Shown piece after piece: positions 1 to 11,560 of a DNA stretch of 64,000 bases (position 1 is its first letter; every line of letters begins with the position of its first letter). The stretch comes from Adiantum capillus-veneris. Its lineage: Eukaryota > Streptophyta > Polypodiopsida > Polypodiales > Pteridaceae. A program made the position numbers and the translations under genes. The DNA is taken from NCBI GenBank assembly GCA_014529385.2, contig CM043942.1, positions 35,319,469-35,383,468 on the forward strand, written 5' to 3'. The notes beneath the pieces are model-generated. The model was not told where the DNA came from. It saw only the letters and a list, made by a program, of their open reading frames with translations, and made no database searches.

Positions 1-522
1 GAGTTGGGTGGATATGGAGCAACTCAATAATTTCCATGTTTCAATTGTTGGGTGTAGTGCTAGAAGACAAAGCAGGCTGTAAGTGATTGCTTCAAAGTAT
101 CATCATGCTGAGAGAACAATTCATTCTTAAGTTGATCTCATTGTAGGTTTTTGTTTTCAAGCAAGTTATGCAAGACATTCCCAATCTCATGCTCTGTAGT
201 GTCAGCTTGAAGGGTACCATCCATGTCATGTGAAACATGGGTCTGCACCGAATCAAGTTTCTAGCTATACTCTTAGAGCAACATTCACATTCTCTGATGG
301 ATCCACCAAGGAACATTGAAAGCATCACATAGAAATGAAAGTGGAGGATCCACACAAATATCTCGAAGATAATTTTTACCTTGATTATCTAAGAGCGATT
401 TTGGAAACTCTGAAGGGAGAGGCAGTCCAGTTGGCCGGTTTTTAATGGACATAGAAGTTGGAAAAAAAAAACTTTCAAAAGGCAGCGAAAGCAGAGGGAG
501 AAGAGAGGATTGCTTGAGCATG
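1..522. other. Left edge, no gene seen
   Basis: AT-rich sequence with no recognisable coding pattern. Short open frames here have no family resemblance and no supporting signals. It leads directly into the PPR-derived tandem duplication. Confidence 0.5.
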
Positions 523-1230
523 GCCAAAAAGCTCCAGGCTTGCGGGATACGCACGATAGGAGCAGGGCAGGGCCAGAAAGCTGTAGACTATTTTTAGCGA
601 ACAGATGCAAAGGCAGGGCCTCTCTCCTGCAGCTCCTGATTCAATCACATACGGGGTGCAGTTTGGAGGCATGTGGCTTTACGCAAGATGCTGATATGGG
701 CATAAAAATTCACACTGAAGGCCCAACATATGCGTCGAAGGAGAGGAGACAGCTAATCCAAAGATCTCTATAACGGTAGATGATGGGTCTAGCCCAGAAC
801 AGATGTTCTTGTGACAGAGATGATGATTCTTTGTGGTGAAATAATTGCTAGGTATGGGGGCGAGAGGGGTCTTTCCCTTCCATACATGTGTCAAGCTTAA
901 CATGAAGAGTTGAACAAGCATACATTCACAATCCCAGAAGGACCAGCCAGTTCATCGGCATTGTTGCGGTCATCTTCTCGGCCAAAAAGCTCCGGCTTGC
1001 GGGATATGCACGATAGGAGCAGGGCAGGGCCAGAAAGATGTACACTATTTTTAGCAAACAGATGCAAAGTCAGGGCCTCTCTCCTGCAGCTCCTGATGCA
1101 ATCACATATGAGGTGCAGCTTGGAGGCATGTGGCTTTACGCAAGATGCTGATATGGGCATCAAAATTCACACTGAAGGCCCAGCATATGCATCGAAGGAG
1201 AGGAGACAGCTAATCCAAAGATCTCTATAA
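523..1230 (+). pseudogene. PPR (pentatricopeptide repeat) gene fragments, two copies
   Basis: Both duplicated units encode remnants of a PLS-type PPR protein, a family of sequence-specific RNA-binding proteins that mostly act in plant organelles in RNA editing, splicing or stability. The visible part is the end of one repeat and the start of the next: a degraded QMQ-type helix, then ACGFTQDADMGIKIHTE (near 668-718 and 1128-1179), which resembles the ACGS-QDADMGKKIHAEI tract common in fern PPR proteins. Frames shift between the two helices, so neither copy is functional. No E, E+ or DYW domain is seen. The same repeat style recurs from 2,941 to 5,325, so all of it probably derives from one decayed locus or gene cluster. 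Confidence 0.6.
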
Positions 1231-1413
1231 CAGTAGATGATGTGTGACAGAGATGATGATTCTTTGTGGTGAAATAATTGCCGAGTATGGGGACGAGAGG
1301 GGTCTTTCCCTTTCATACAGGTGTCAAGCTTAACATGAAGAGTTGAACAAGCATACATTCACAATCCCAGAAGGACCAGCCCGTTCATTGGCATTGTTGC
1401 GGTCATCTTCTCG
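523..1413 (+). repeat. Tandem duplication of a PPR-derived segment (two ~445-bp units)
   Basis: Unit 1 runs 523-980 and unit 2 runs 981-1413, in direct orientation. Both open with gccaaaaagctcc and close with gttgcggtcatcttctcg. They differ by scattered substitutions plus about 24 extra bases in unit 1 near 795-820, so the duplication is fairly young compared with the decay of the PPR sequence it carries. Each unit holds a PPR fragment with the tract ACGFTQDADMGIKIHTE. Confidence 0.85.
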
Positions 1414-2940
1414 AGTTGATATGAATTTCTTGAAGCCTTTGCAACATGCATCGCTTGGGCTTCTTGGATACGTGCAGTTTACATCATCTATTCGGCGGTA
1501 TGCTGACCTTTTGGCTCATTTTTAGGTAGTACAGATTATTACCTGCATTTTGATTTGTTTAGCACGCTCCAAACGCACTCATTGATTGGAATTGTTGCAA
1601 ATAAAGGCGGTCTTGAGAGGCAAAGGGCCTCCCTTTTTACCTGGCTTTCTGGAGACTTCCCTTGTATCTCTCTTTGATGCATGCAAACAGGTCAAAAAGC
1701 TACAAATTCACAGTGAACGCTATTGCATCCAGCTGGAGTATTTTCGAAGGAAACCACGTAGCAGAAAATATCAAGCATGTTCATTCACTTTGTAAAAAGT
1801 ACGATGACAGCTTTAGTCCTTCTAACGGAGGTATATTGTGTATACATTTTCATATTTCTTACCTTTCTTTGAGTTATGTATGAATTGCTTAAAATTTGGG
1901 GTTTATTGGGTCCGCTCTGTTTGATATACTTGTCTTTGTATAAAATAGCATCTTTTTGTCCTCCAGCTGCATGACAAAAGATACAATATAATGTAAAATA
2001 GTTGCTACTTCAAAGTTAGAATACCTTTACTTTCACACTTTCAAGGAAAATTGATCTCACAATTGTTTTCGAGCCAGAATTTTTTCACATGCTTTGGACT
2101 GTCATCATCCAAGTGAAGGGAAGGAAGACGAGGTGTGACTAGTGTGGTTGTAGGGGCCATTTCTCGCCTTAGCCAAAAGAAAAGAAAGATGATAAAAATT
2201 GATGGCAAGTTGATATATGTTCCTGCTATATCTATATTTACGTGGACAACAATCACATCAAGCATTTGAGCAGCAATGGTGATGTTGGAGCACATGTCAA
2301 CGGTTCTTCCCATGTCAAAGAAACCAGGTCTTTTGTCTAAAGACACATTTCATGACAAGGAGGAGATTAGGAAAGACTTAGGTTTGAATGTCACGATTTG
2401 TATTCGCAATGCCAGTTGTGGTGCCTTGTGCTTGAAGATGGCCAGATGACATAATGGAGGTGCTCCTTTGTGTGGGTTGAAAGGCGGTTTTACAACACAA
2501 TGTCATCTCTAGATCATGTGGAAGAGGCCACATGGCATGCACAAAAAAAAAGGCAACACAAGGGGGATTTTGCAAGTATGGCTATGTAGCTTCTCTAGCT
2601 TTGAATGGTATTTGCCTACGATGGTATTAAAGGGTGACATAGCCTCACAAAGCTATCCATCATGGTGACAAGAGATACCTCATGTGCCAGATGCATTGCT
2701 GAGGTTAGAGTTTGTATGTCTTGGGTGTAATGATAAGGTTAGCTCCATAAGACAAAAGTTATTCCAAATTTCTAAGTGTACACACTAAGAATCGTGTTCT
2801 ATAGGGAATCTGGAAATCAACTTGTTTAGGAGAGACTAATTACAACCCTAGAGGATTAAAGGCTTTCATTATATTGTGAAATGCCCGTAAGAGTCTAATG
2901 CAATCTGGTACAAAGGCAACCCTCTTCTAGGTAAGACAAG
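1414..2940. other. Gap within PPR locus, no gene recognised
   Basis: About 1.5 kb of AT-rich sequence. Open frames at 1586-1795 (+) and 2041-2346 (-) match no family I recognise and lack repeat structure. They are left unannotated as likely chance frames. Confidence 0.45.
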
Positions 2941-3860
2941 GATAAAGATGTCGTGCTTGGCAATGCCTTGATTGACATGTTTGCTAAATGTGGTGCAGTT
3001 TAGAGCGCTCCAGAACTTCTCGAAAAGCTTTCGTCCAGAGCTAGAATGCACCGATTGAAAGATTTGCTCCACAGGGACAGTTTTTGGTTGATGCGAAACG
3101 ACGGCCTAGAGCAATATCCACTACACAAGCAAAGATGGGAGAGGAAGAGATGGCATCTGACTCTATGCAAGATGCCGATTCGGGCTTAAAAATTCATTCT
3201 GATATTATTGGTCAGGGATTGCTATCTAATGTCATCTTTTAGAGTGCATTGATTTCGGGATACATGCAACGAGAGCAGGCGAGAAAGCTTCAAGCTGTTT
3301 TCAACGGATGCAAAGCAAGGGCTTCTCTCTAGATGCAATCACATACGAATGCTCCTTTAAGGCATGTGGCTCTACATGAGATGCTGGTATGAGCATAAAA
3401 ACTCATGCCGATATTGTTAGCCAGAGGCTATTGAAAAAAGATGTGCTTGGCAATGCCTTTGTTGACATGTCCAGTAAATGTTGTGCACTTCAGAGAGCAC
3501 ATATAATGCTCAAGGAGCTTACTCTCCATGGTATGGACTCTTGGAATGCACTGATTGCAGGATTTTCCCCAAAGGGGCAGGGCACAAAGCTCTCGTTTGT
3601 TTTCAGCAGATGCAAAGTGAGGGTCACTCTCAAGATGCAAGCATGCATATTGAAGGCATGTGGTTGTTAATATGGGCATAAAAATTCACGCTAATATTGT
3701 TAATCAGAGGCTGTTGAAGAAAGATGTCGTGCTTGGCATTGCCTTGGTCAATATGTATGCTAAATGTGGTGCACTTTAAAAATTCACTCTAATATTGCTA
3801 GTCCGGGGTTGTTGCATGCCAAATGTGGTGCACTTCAAAAAGCATAGAGAGTGCTTGAGG
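2941..3860 (+). pseudogene. Degenerate PLS-type PPR gene segment
   Basis: The plus strand encodes successive PPR helices broken by stops and frameshifts. KDVVLGNALIDMFAKCGA starts at about 2947, LKIHSDIIGQGLL lies near 3183-3225, KTHADIVSQRLLKKDV near 3397-3445 and SWNALIAGFSPKGQG near 3539-3580. The LGNALIDMFAKCGA and SWNALIAGF blocks are the classic L- and S-motif signatures of plant PLS PPR proteins. Stops interrupt the frame at several points, for example just after the cysteine-containing helix near 3000 and near 3667. No start region, targeting peptide or DYW deaminase tail is present. It is an RNA-binding organellar protein by family; here it is a relic. Confidence 0.7.
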
Positions 3861-5325
3861 AGCTTCCTGTCCGAAATGTGGGGCAACAAGTCTTTGACGA
3901 GCTTCCTGTTCGGGATGTTCTTTGATTATAGGATATGCCCAACAGGAACAGGGCCAGGAAACGAGTATTTCTTTTGTGAGATCACTTAAAGACTGTGCTG
4001 GGAACAAGGATTTGTACCAAGGAAGTAAAATCCATGTTGATATTCGTGACAGTGGATTACTTGAAAAGAACGCATACTTGGGGAACATGTTGGTCAGTAT
4101 GCCTATAAGTGCAGTGCACCTGTCATGGCACAAGTCTTTGATGAGATTCTTGTGCAAAATGTCATCTCTGATTGTAGGATATGCCCAACAAGGGCATGGC
4201 CAGGAAACGAGTATTTCTTTTGTGAGCTCACTTAAAGACTGTGTTGAGAATAAGGATTTGTACCAAGGTAGTAGGATTCATGTTGATATTTGTGATAGTG
4301 GGTTACTTAAAAAGAACGCATACTTGGGAAACATGTTAGTCAGTATGTATGTCTAGTGCGGTGCACTTGTCATGGCACAACAAGTCTTTGACAAGATTCC
4401 TGTGCGGGATGATGTCTTTGATTGAGGGATATGCCCAACAAGAGCAGGGCCAGGAAACAAGTATTTCTTTTGTGAGATCACTTAGAGACTGTGCTGAGAA
4501 GAAGGATTCGTACCGAGGCAGGAAAATTCATGTTGATATTTGCGAAAGTGGATTACTTGAAAAGAACACATACTTGGGAAACATGTTGGTCGGTGCACCT
4601 GGCATGGTGCAAGAAGTCTTCGACGAGATTCCTATGCGGGATGTCGTCTCTGATTGTAGGATATTACCAATAGGTATTTCTTTTCTGAGCAATAGGATTC
4701 ATGCTGATATTCGCAATAGTGGGTTCTTGAAGCGAACATATACTTTCCGACCACGTTGCAGTATGTATGTCAAGTGCGGTGCACATGTCATGGTGCAACA
4801 AGTTTTTGACGAGCTTCCTGTGCGGGATGTTGTGTCTGATTGTAGGATATGCCCAATAGGGGCATCACCAAGAAAACCCGGGTTGTTTTCAGTAGATTCA
4901 AAGAGAGGTCTCTCTCCAAACGCAATCACGTTCATTTTGAAGGCATCTAGCTTTACACAATATGCTGATATGGGCATATTGTTAGTCAGGGGTTGTTGAA
5001 AAGGATGTTGTGCTTGGCAATCCCTTGATTGACATGCATGGTAATTGTGGTGCACTTCAAGAGCACCGAAACTTCTCAAAAAGATTCGTGTCCAGGGTGT
5101 GGACTCTTTGAATGTAGTGATTGTAAGATTGGCCCCACAAGTATAGGGCTAGAAAGCTTTACTCTATTTTCAACAGATGCAAAGTGATGGCCCCTCTCTT
5201 AATTGTGGGATTTTTCCCAAAAGTGTAGCGCCAAAAAGCTCTAGGATGTTTTCAGCAGATACGAGACAGATGTCGTCCTTGGTTGTGTTTTGATCGATAT
5301 GCATGCTAGATGGGGTGCCCCAAAG
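3861..5325 (+). pseudogene. Degenerate PPR repeat array continuing the locus
   Basis: Two longer open stretches (3922-4356 and 4349-4999) encode repeated PPR units. GYAQQ-GQETSISFV is followed by a KIHVDI-DSGLLEKNAYLGNMLV block and then VFDEIPMRDVVSDCRI. The third and fourth blocks end in the VFDE-P-RDVVS signature typical of S motifs. Units sit about 246, 250, 232 and 186 bp apart, shorter than a full P-L-S triplet, so each has lost part of a triplet. Stops and frame changes separate the units. After 5,000 only scattered helices remain, for example VVLGNPLIDMHGNCGAL near 5007 and a last DVVLG-VLIDMHAR near 5270-5310. Confidence 0.7.
3924..4880 (+). repeat. Direct repeats of about 185-250 bp inside the PPR relic
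   Basis: The anchor gattgtaggatatgccc and near-variants begin at 3924, 4170, 4420, 4652 and 4838. The intervening sequences are alignable, with shared tracts such as aagaacgcatacttgggaaacatg. This is PPR repeat structure at DNA level, and its similarity suggests duplication by unequal exchange. Confidence 0.75.
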
Positions 5326-6346
5326 ACCGTGACTTTGTGTATGTGTGTGTGTGAGCCTACGAACAAACAATAAGGCAGATTCAACATACCTTGAAACCAA
5401 GAACATCAGAAGTAGTGCAGGTAATGGTAGGCATGATAGCAAGAGTGATTGAGAAAGCATGTTTGCAGAAGTCACAGAATGGATGACGATGACAGAAGGT
5501 ATACTGATGGAAAGTGGCAGAACAACGTAAGGAAGGTCTAGCATCGGATCCATCCAAGATTGTGCGTTGATCCACACGACCAATACCAAAGGTACACGTA
5601 TTTTGATTTCCTTTTTGTGATCCCAAAAGTACTTAGATTGCATCATGTACACATTAAAGCAATAAATTTACATCATTTTCATTCAAAAGATTGTAGAAGA
5701 AGGTGACAAGGGCTGAAGAATTTTTGTGATGCCCAACAATGGACACATGGACAATACACCACGGCATGGTTACGTGGAATAATACATGTTTTCATAAAGC
5801 ATCGGTAATGAGTTCTTTCTTGTACAAATGTAGTATATTTACAATAAGAAAGTCCCTCCAACACTGGAGGAGAAGCATAAGTCCCTCTTCAACACTGGAG
5901 GGGATAAAAGTGGCGGGGGAAGGGCACATTCCCTACGGTATTATTATAAATGTGGAGAATGGTGCCAACTCTACACCATACATACTATGTTTTTTTTTTT
6001 TTTAATGGACACAAGCATCACAAATGCACGAAGTGCATCTCTCTTCATTTTTATTATAATGTGAAAATTTTCACATCCACACATCTTTTAATGCAACATC
6101 TCGTTTGCGATGTGAGGTCATAGAGTTTTTGGCGAAAGCTTCGAGGAGAGATGCTATGGAGCCTTCAAAATAAGAGACAATATAAAGTGAAAGGTATAAC
6201 ATTGCTCCTCTTGTTTAATTCACACCATTTTCACAGCAAATCAATCAAGGCATACTAGTTCAACCTAAAAATCTCTTTAGGAGCATGCATTAGATGCTAG
6301 CTGGGATGGAAGTGACGTGTATAAATTTCTATTAAGAGAAAGTACT
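5326..6346. other. No gene recognised
   Basis: Mostly AT-rich. A short (TG)n lies at about 5339-5354, an imperfect direct repeat around aagtccctc-aacactggagg at about 5850-5905, and a T tract at about 5989-6003. A minus-strand stretch near 5400-5600 is open in two frames and ends in a GT-type donor-like AAGGTATGT, but I recognise no protein in it. Confidence 0.4.
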
Positions 6347-6900
6347 AAAATATTGTTGACATTTGTGGAAATTCCCAAATTGCTCTTGGAATTTTTAAAA
6401 TTTAAATTGTCATAAATTTTCTCAACCTCTGAAATATCCCTTGTTAATCTCTAAACTTATTCAAAGACATTTTTGTTCACTCTTTAGAGAAAAATTGGTT
6501 GAATTATTTAAGATTTTTTAATCTTTATTCCTTTTTGACAAATGAGATTTGTTTTTGAGTGCTTAGCATGTAATTTGTCACAAATCACCTCACAAAAAAG
6601 GCAATTATGTCTAAAAAATTATGAAACAATCCATTTCCAAAGCCTACATAAACAACTCAAATTCTAGTTTTAGCATCTTGTATTGATAGACAATCAGTCT
6701 TCTTATAAGACGCTTCAATTTTTTTAATCTTGGGAGATATTTATTGCCACGACTAGGGGTATTTTGGAAATTTTGAAAAACTTGAAGGGCATTTTGGGAA
6801 ATTATGACAAAATATTGGGGGCATTTTGGGAATTTTTGTAATTTGAGGGGTATTTTGGGAATTTCCACAAATTAGAGGGGTTTTTCGGTAATATTGTTAC
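6347..6900. mobile_element. Imperfect foldback, possible MITE-like element
   Basis: The left arm (about 6347-6470) and right arm (about 6770-6900) are imperfect inverted copies. Both carry atttgtggaaattcccaaa (right arm read on the minus strand), followed by ttgtcata and further alignable blocks, and both end near an aatatt-gtta sequence. The right arm itself is built from several copies of gggcattttgggaa. There is no coding sequence. Terminal inverted similarity without a transposase fits a decayed non-autonomous DNA element, but target duplications are not clear. Confidence 0.35.
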
Positions 6901-7755
6901 CTACAACAAGCTTGACATGAGTAGTCTCACAAGGCCTTCCAATAGTATCAATTGTTGACTACACACACATATTATAAACACCATATTGTCGTGCCACCCT
7001 TTGCACAATTACAATATATCTACCATAAGCGTAAAGACCAAAGGAGGGCAATATGACAATGAAGTTGTCACTAATTTGGGCATATGGCCTTTGAACATGG
7101 AGTTGTTCAAAGGTCATGTGTCAATAAAGTTGTCAATAATCTAGAACATATGGCCTTTGAACACGGAGTTGTCTAAAAATAAGCACATTGGAACTTAGAT
7201 AAGCCTTTCTTACCAAGGTTTTAAACATATCCACAAGCTGCTGCAACATCTGAAACACCTTGGGAAAGTGATTCAAGAGAACATGTCGGCATTCCAAAAT
7301 CATAGTCAGAACCTCAAGTAAAACCATGAGAATAGACATTTTAGTTCATGACAATCCTTGGAAATTCCAAGGCCAATGCATCAACAAAAGAAGCCCAATA
7401 AAAAGGACCCTGCTTGGGGAACAATAAGCCAGAAGAGCTCCCATCAATACTAAACTTTGAAACTAATGTAGCATCCATGTGTATCATTTAACATAGCATT
7501 GGTTGCAAAGAGGAATTAACATAAAACGTAATAGGAGAGATTGAGATGTATGCTTGCTACAATAGCAAACAACATGGCCTTTATGATGAAAAGGAGCTCC
7601 TATTTCATAAGAATTCTTGTACTCTATCACACATAAAACATTCAAGCTAAATTCAATAGTGTCTTTCACTGTTGACATTGCTTTTGTCAAGCTAAAATGT
7701 TCACACATTCCCAACTTTATTGTGAAACAAAGTCAAAGAATTATTGACAGGTTGA

Positions 7756-7758
<3 letters not shown>
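6901..7758. other. No gene recognised
   Basis: AT-rich sequence with short repeats around acatatggcctttgaac near 7078-7160. No coding signal is visible. Confidence 0.4.

Positions 7759-7834
<76 letters not shown>
7759..7834. repeat. (TC)n microsatellite with (GT)n end
   Basis: About 33 uninterrupted TC units followed by five GT units. Confidence 0.97.
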
Positions 7835-8149
7835 TTTTGACTAACTGCCAAACTCACTTCAAATCAAGCATATAACCACTTGATAGAGAAAAGAAGAAGG
7901 ATTAGTTGAGGAGGAGGGTTTGTTTGAAGAACCACTTTCTCCTCTATATCTGCTATCCCATGGCGAATCAATTTTCCCCTCTTCTCAAATTGAAATGATG
8001 TAGAAGTGTCCACAAATTATTTTGAATGATGTCTCAAATTATATAGGTGAGATTGATTGCCTTGTGCGCTCGCAAGCGCACATGAACAAGAATTGTATGC
8101 CAAAACTAAACAACCGGGAAGGCTTTTGAAGGTAAGCAGTGAGAGGCAA

Positions 8150-8330
8150 TTGAGGAGGAAAGTGTTAAATTATGAGAATAATCTCTATGAGAAATAGGGG
8201 CATGTGGTAAAACATGAAAAGAAAAATCACCAAGTTGATGTGTAAGGTACCAAAATGAAGTTTACAGATTAGGGCCTTTTTAAAGGCTTTGTTTAATGGA
8301 AAATCTTTGTGAGTTTTTTTAGTATTTTTA

Positions 8331-8333
<3 letters not shown>
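8150..8333 (+). repeat. Dispersed repeat A, copy 1
   Basis: Alignable with 11,790-11,967. Shared blocks include aataatct-tatgag, aggggcatgtggta, tttttaaaggc-ttgtttaatg and agtatttttg. Copy 1 precedes the 5' LTR of the deleted gypsy element, while copy 2 lies beyond its 3' LTR remnant. Confidence 0.7.

Positions 8334-8385
<52 letters not shown>
8334..8385. repeat. (CT)n microsatellite
   Basis: About 25 CT units that merge into the first bases of the 5' LTR of the adjacent gypsy element. Confidence 0.95.
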
Positions 8386-8389
<4 letters not shown>

Positions 8390-8816
8390 CTACTGATGTG
8401 TCAGCCCACTGAAGACCCCAAAGGGTTAGGACTCCCTGAGACTAATTCTAGCCAGCCTCCAGATCCCATACGAGGGGCTTAAACCCTAGCAGAAATAGAC
8501 GAAGAAGTACCAACTTGCAGATCATCACTGAGTGGCCCAAACAATAAATTGGGTTAGGATTTTGAATCCTAACCCCCAAACATCTTATGGAACAAGCGGA
8601 GGAGCATAAACCTTAAAAAATAAAGCAAACACACACATCACTCCAACTTGCATAAAAATTGATGACATGGTAGTTGTACGGATATTCTGCGAAGTGCGCT
8701 AATTGTTGATGATGTGGCAGCATTGTACGAATAGCCCCGTGGTTGCTTGCTTTTGGACCAAATGCTTTTAGAATCACTCCTTTTCATGTAAAGTGCTTTT
8801 GTGTAGGCCAAGGGCC

Positions 8817-8826
8817 TTTATATATG
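8817..8826 (+). promoter_or_regulatory. TATA box of the 5' LTR
   Basis: The sequence tttatatatg lies about 10 bases upstream of a 52-bp CT tract. Plant core promoters often place a pyrimidine patch between the TATA box and the start site, so this tract could serve as one. Confidence 0.45.
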
Positions 8827-8832
8827 TGTTGT

Positions 8833-8835
<3 letters not shown>

Positions 8836-8887
<52 letters not shown>
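8836..8887. repeat. (CT)n microsatellite inside an LTR
   Basis: 26 CT units immediately downstream of the LTR TATA box. Confidence 0.95.
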
Positions 8888-8889
<2 letters not shown>

Positions 8890-9589
8890 CATTCTACCAC
8901 ATGGGAGATACATAGAATAGCCATAGACTTGTACATTGTTCTAGAAATATAAAGAAATATCGAAATGGGTGCCATCATTTGGGGCCATTGTTATCTGGGA
9001 GTGGAACTCCGCCACTCCGTCTCGTGTGGATTCTCTCTTTCTTTCTGGTCATTTGTTTGAAGTGGTAAATGTCCCATTCTGACAGTTGGCACATGGTGCC
9101 CGTTCCATTACAATGGTTTTAGAGCTTCAGTCATGTGCTTTTCTGAAAGCATATCAGTCCTCCCAAGAAAAGGTAGAGCAACATATAGTTTTTGAATTCC
9201 ACAGAGCATTTGTAATTTCTCTTTTTGATGAGCCTAGCGACATTCTCCCAAAGCATCCTCATTAGGATCTTCCAGTTGTTCTGAAGAGCTTCAAATAGTA
9301 CTTGAATTAGAAATTGCTGACTATGTTACCTTAGGCTGTTTCTCCTCCTCTGGCACCAGAAAGCATAAGTACTTCTAATTGACAATCTACTTAGTCTTCA
9401 ATTTCGATCAGGGGAGTTTTTTGGAATATGGTTCAATCTCCTAAAGTGTACCTAGTGCAAAGCCTCCTCCACCGTAGTTGCCACTACCTCCCCCACCGAA
9501 TACAATGGTTGGAGTCCTTATGGTTTCCCCTATTATTATCCACATCCTAGGGTTGCACCAAATCAACTAAAAGAATGATGAAACTACAA

Positions 9590-10710
9590 AGAAAATTTTC
9601 ACTTTTTTTGGAGTGAAAGAAAGAATGCCTTGCAATTCCTCCAACAATTTGACAACATCTATGCCTTGGGGAACTACACAAAAGAATCAAATATTTCTCA
9701 AAGATAATGCTATGAAATGGTGGATTTCAGTTGCTAGGTCGAATATGATGCTCTAAGGACTGTTTTTGCGCGAAGCTACATGAACTCCTAGTTCAATGTC
9801 CATATTCTTGTAGAATGGGGAAACTTGAAAATGTTTGCAATGGAAACCATGGAAGGTTACAACCAAAGGTTCCTTGATGTTTACCTTTTGGTGTCTTTCT
9901 TCAACTTGATTTCCTTGGAGGACCAATGTGAGTGCTATACAATTGGAGTGCCATCATTGTTATAGGAATATTGTCTCTCTAAACAAGTATCTACTATGAA
10001 CTGATGGACCATGCTATGATTGGTTACAAACTTATGAAAGAAAAATTGAAATTTGTTACACAAGCGCAACCGGCAAACACTTAGAATCCTTGATCCCAAT
10101 TAACCACTTCTTGGGATTCTTGAGACAACTTGACTCAAGTGGCCAGACCTCGTTTAACTCAATGTCAATGAGACACCCTACTACAAGAAGGATGCTTCTA
10201 GATAGGACACACTTCCCCAACAATTGTCCTACTAGGGGGGATACACCTCCAAGAAACTACTTGCAAGAGACCCAAAACTACGGTGGTACCGATCCGCGAC
10301 ATTTATAACATTGGTCTAGAAGGTTCCAATGAACTATGCAAAGCCTATGGAAAGATAAATGACTTTAAGGCACTTATCTTCTTTGATCTAGGGGCCACAC
10401 AATTTCATCCATCCCGCATTTCTGAAATATATGGATTTTGAGTATGATCAACTCATTGGAGAACTTGAATCCGAGCTAGCCACCCAACAAACTCAAAAAG
10501 TTGTGCCTCATTGGTGCTCTTCCGGTCACCATCCAAGGGTATCATGGCAATGAAGATTTTCATAACATGAAGCTAGGCAATTGTGATGCTCTTTTGGGCA
10601 TTCCTTAGCACAACAAGAATGATGGGACCATCTAGATTTGGAACCGCACCATCACTTTGCAGCAAAATGACAAGCCAATCATCCTCAAAGTTCATCTGAT
10701 AGAAACCAAC
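9590..10710 (+). pseudogene. Ty3/gypsy gag and protease remnant
   Basis: The first part resembles Gag, the structural protein that packages retrotransposon RNA. FLKDNAMKWWISVA near 9690-9732 matches the A-WW block of the retrotransposon gag family, and METMEGYNQRFLDVYLL near 9838-9890 matches its Q-x-YN-RF block. Further on, FFDLGATQFHPSRISEI near 10,380-10,430 is a frameshifted retropepsin active-site region (a D-[ST]-GA block, here DLGA). CDALLGIP and NRTITLQQNDKPIIL near 10,580-10,690 are the downstream protease and linker blocks usual in gypsy elements. Several stops and frame changes make it inactive. No reverse transcriptase or integrase follows before the polypurine tract. Confidence 0.65.
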
Positions 10711-11453
10711 ATTAAATGATTTTAAGACTAAATTGTATTAGAATATGTTTTGAATTAAAAAATTTTGTTTAAAAAATTGTTTGAAATAGAAATGAATTGT
10801 TTTGAACTTGATTTGGTGGCGATTTGAGAATGCTTAGTTTTTGATGTTGTCTTCTCAATATCTTCGGCTCAAGGTTTCCTAAGAGGAGTGTTTATGTTTG
10901 ATGCGGAACCTAGAAAACCTGTAAATGATGCTGGCCAGTGGTCTGGGGAGTGTTTAGTTGTATTTGGATCCTCCAAGAGAGACATGATGTGTTCTCGAGA
11001 GCATTTGGTTGTCTCAGTCCTTTGAGATCATGGCCCAGACCTTTTTATGTTATTTGCGAGGGGGTTGAGGAGGTAGTTGTTCAATATCTTCATGCCTAAG
11101 ACTGTCTTTTTGGGAGAAGTGCTCAACGGTGCTATTTGTTTTTATGTCTTAGCTAACATATGCATGTCTTGTAACATGCATATGTTATCATTTGTGCTAC
11201 ATCATGATGTGTTAACCATTGAATATTCTTGATTGGATGAGGCTGCTTGGGTATGTAAGTTTAGTGCATCAAGAGACACCACTATAAAGATTAATGTGGT
11301 ATGGGTATGATGGCTAATTTCACTACCTTAGAATGTAAAAAGCTCCAAGATATGGAATGAGAAAATTGAATGACCCTCGGGATGAACCTCGGATATGTTT
11401 TATCTAAGTTGAGTTGTTTTGCAGATACAAATGTGGACGATTATACTTCTTTC
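10711..11453. other. Internal remainder of the deleted gypsy element, no domain seen
   Basis: AT-rich sequence without recognisable reverse transcriptase, RNase H or integrase. It separates the protease remnant from the polypurine tract, so the pol region was probably lost by deletion. Confidence 0.4.
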
Positions 11454-11560
11454 AAGAAGGGGGATGTCACAAATTCTTGATGTGTCAGGCTTGAAGTCCC
11501 AGAGGGTTAGGAATCCCTGAGCCTCTAACCCTAGCCAGCATGTATATGCTAATCATTAGA
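11454..11560 (+). repeat. Polypurine tract and partial 3' LTR of the deleted gypsy element
   Basis: The purine run aagaaggggga (11,454-11,464) is directly followed by TGTCACAAATTC, the expected layout of a plus-strand primer and the 3' LTR start. The next ~75 bp match the 5' LTR start at 8,382. Beyond about 11,560 no clear match to the 5' LTR remains. Confidence 0.55.

Larger units (their letters stand above)
8382..9084 (+). repeat. 5' LTR of deleted gypsy element
   Basis: The first ~75 bp align with the sequence after the polypurine tract at 11,465; both contain tgatgtgtcag, gggttagga and ccctgag. The LTR appears to start T[C]TCA here and TGTCA in the 3' copy, and to end in TGACA at 9,084, the usual TG...CA inverted ends. 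A TATA box at 8,817 followed by a CT tract fits an LTR promoter. The 3' copy diverges after ~100 bp, so the right boundary rests on the end motif alone. Confidence 0.5.

Noticed and set aside
2041-2346. 101-residue minus-strand open frame with a hydrophobic middle
   Set aside because: No recognisable family, no neighbours that support a gene, and AT-rich composition that makes chance frames common.
5381-5652. Possible exon on the minus strand ending in a splice donor-like AAGGTATGT
   Set aside because: It is open in two frames at once, neither resembles a known protein, and no second exon is evident.
9085-9110. tRNA primer site after the first gypsy LTR (gttggcacatggtgcccg)
   Set aside because: It lies in the right place but I could not match it to a specific plant tRNA end with confidence.
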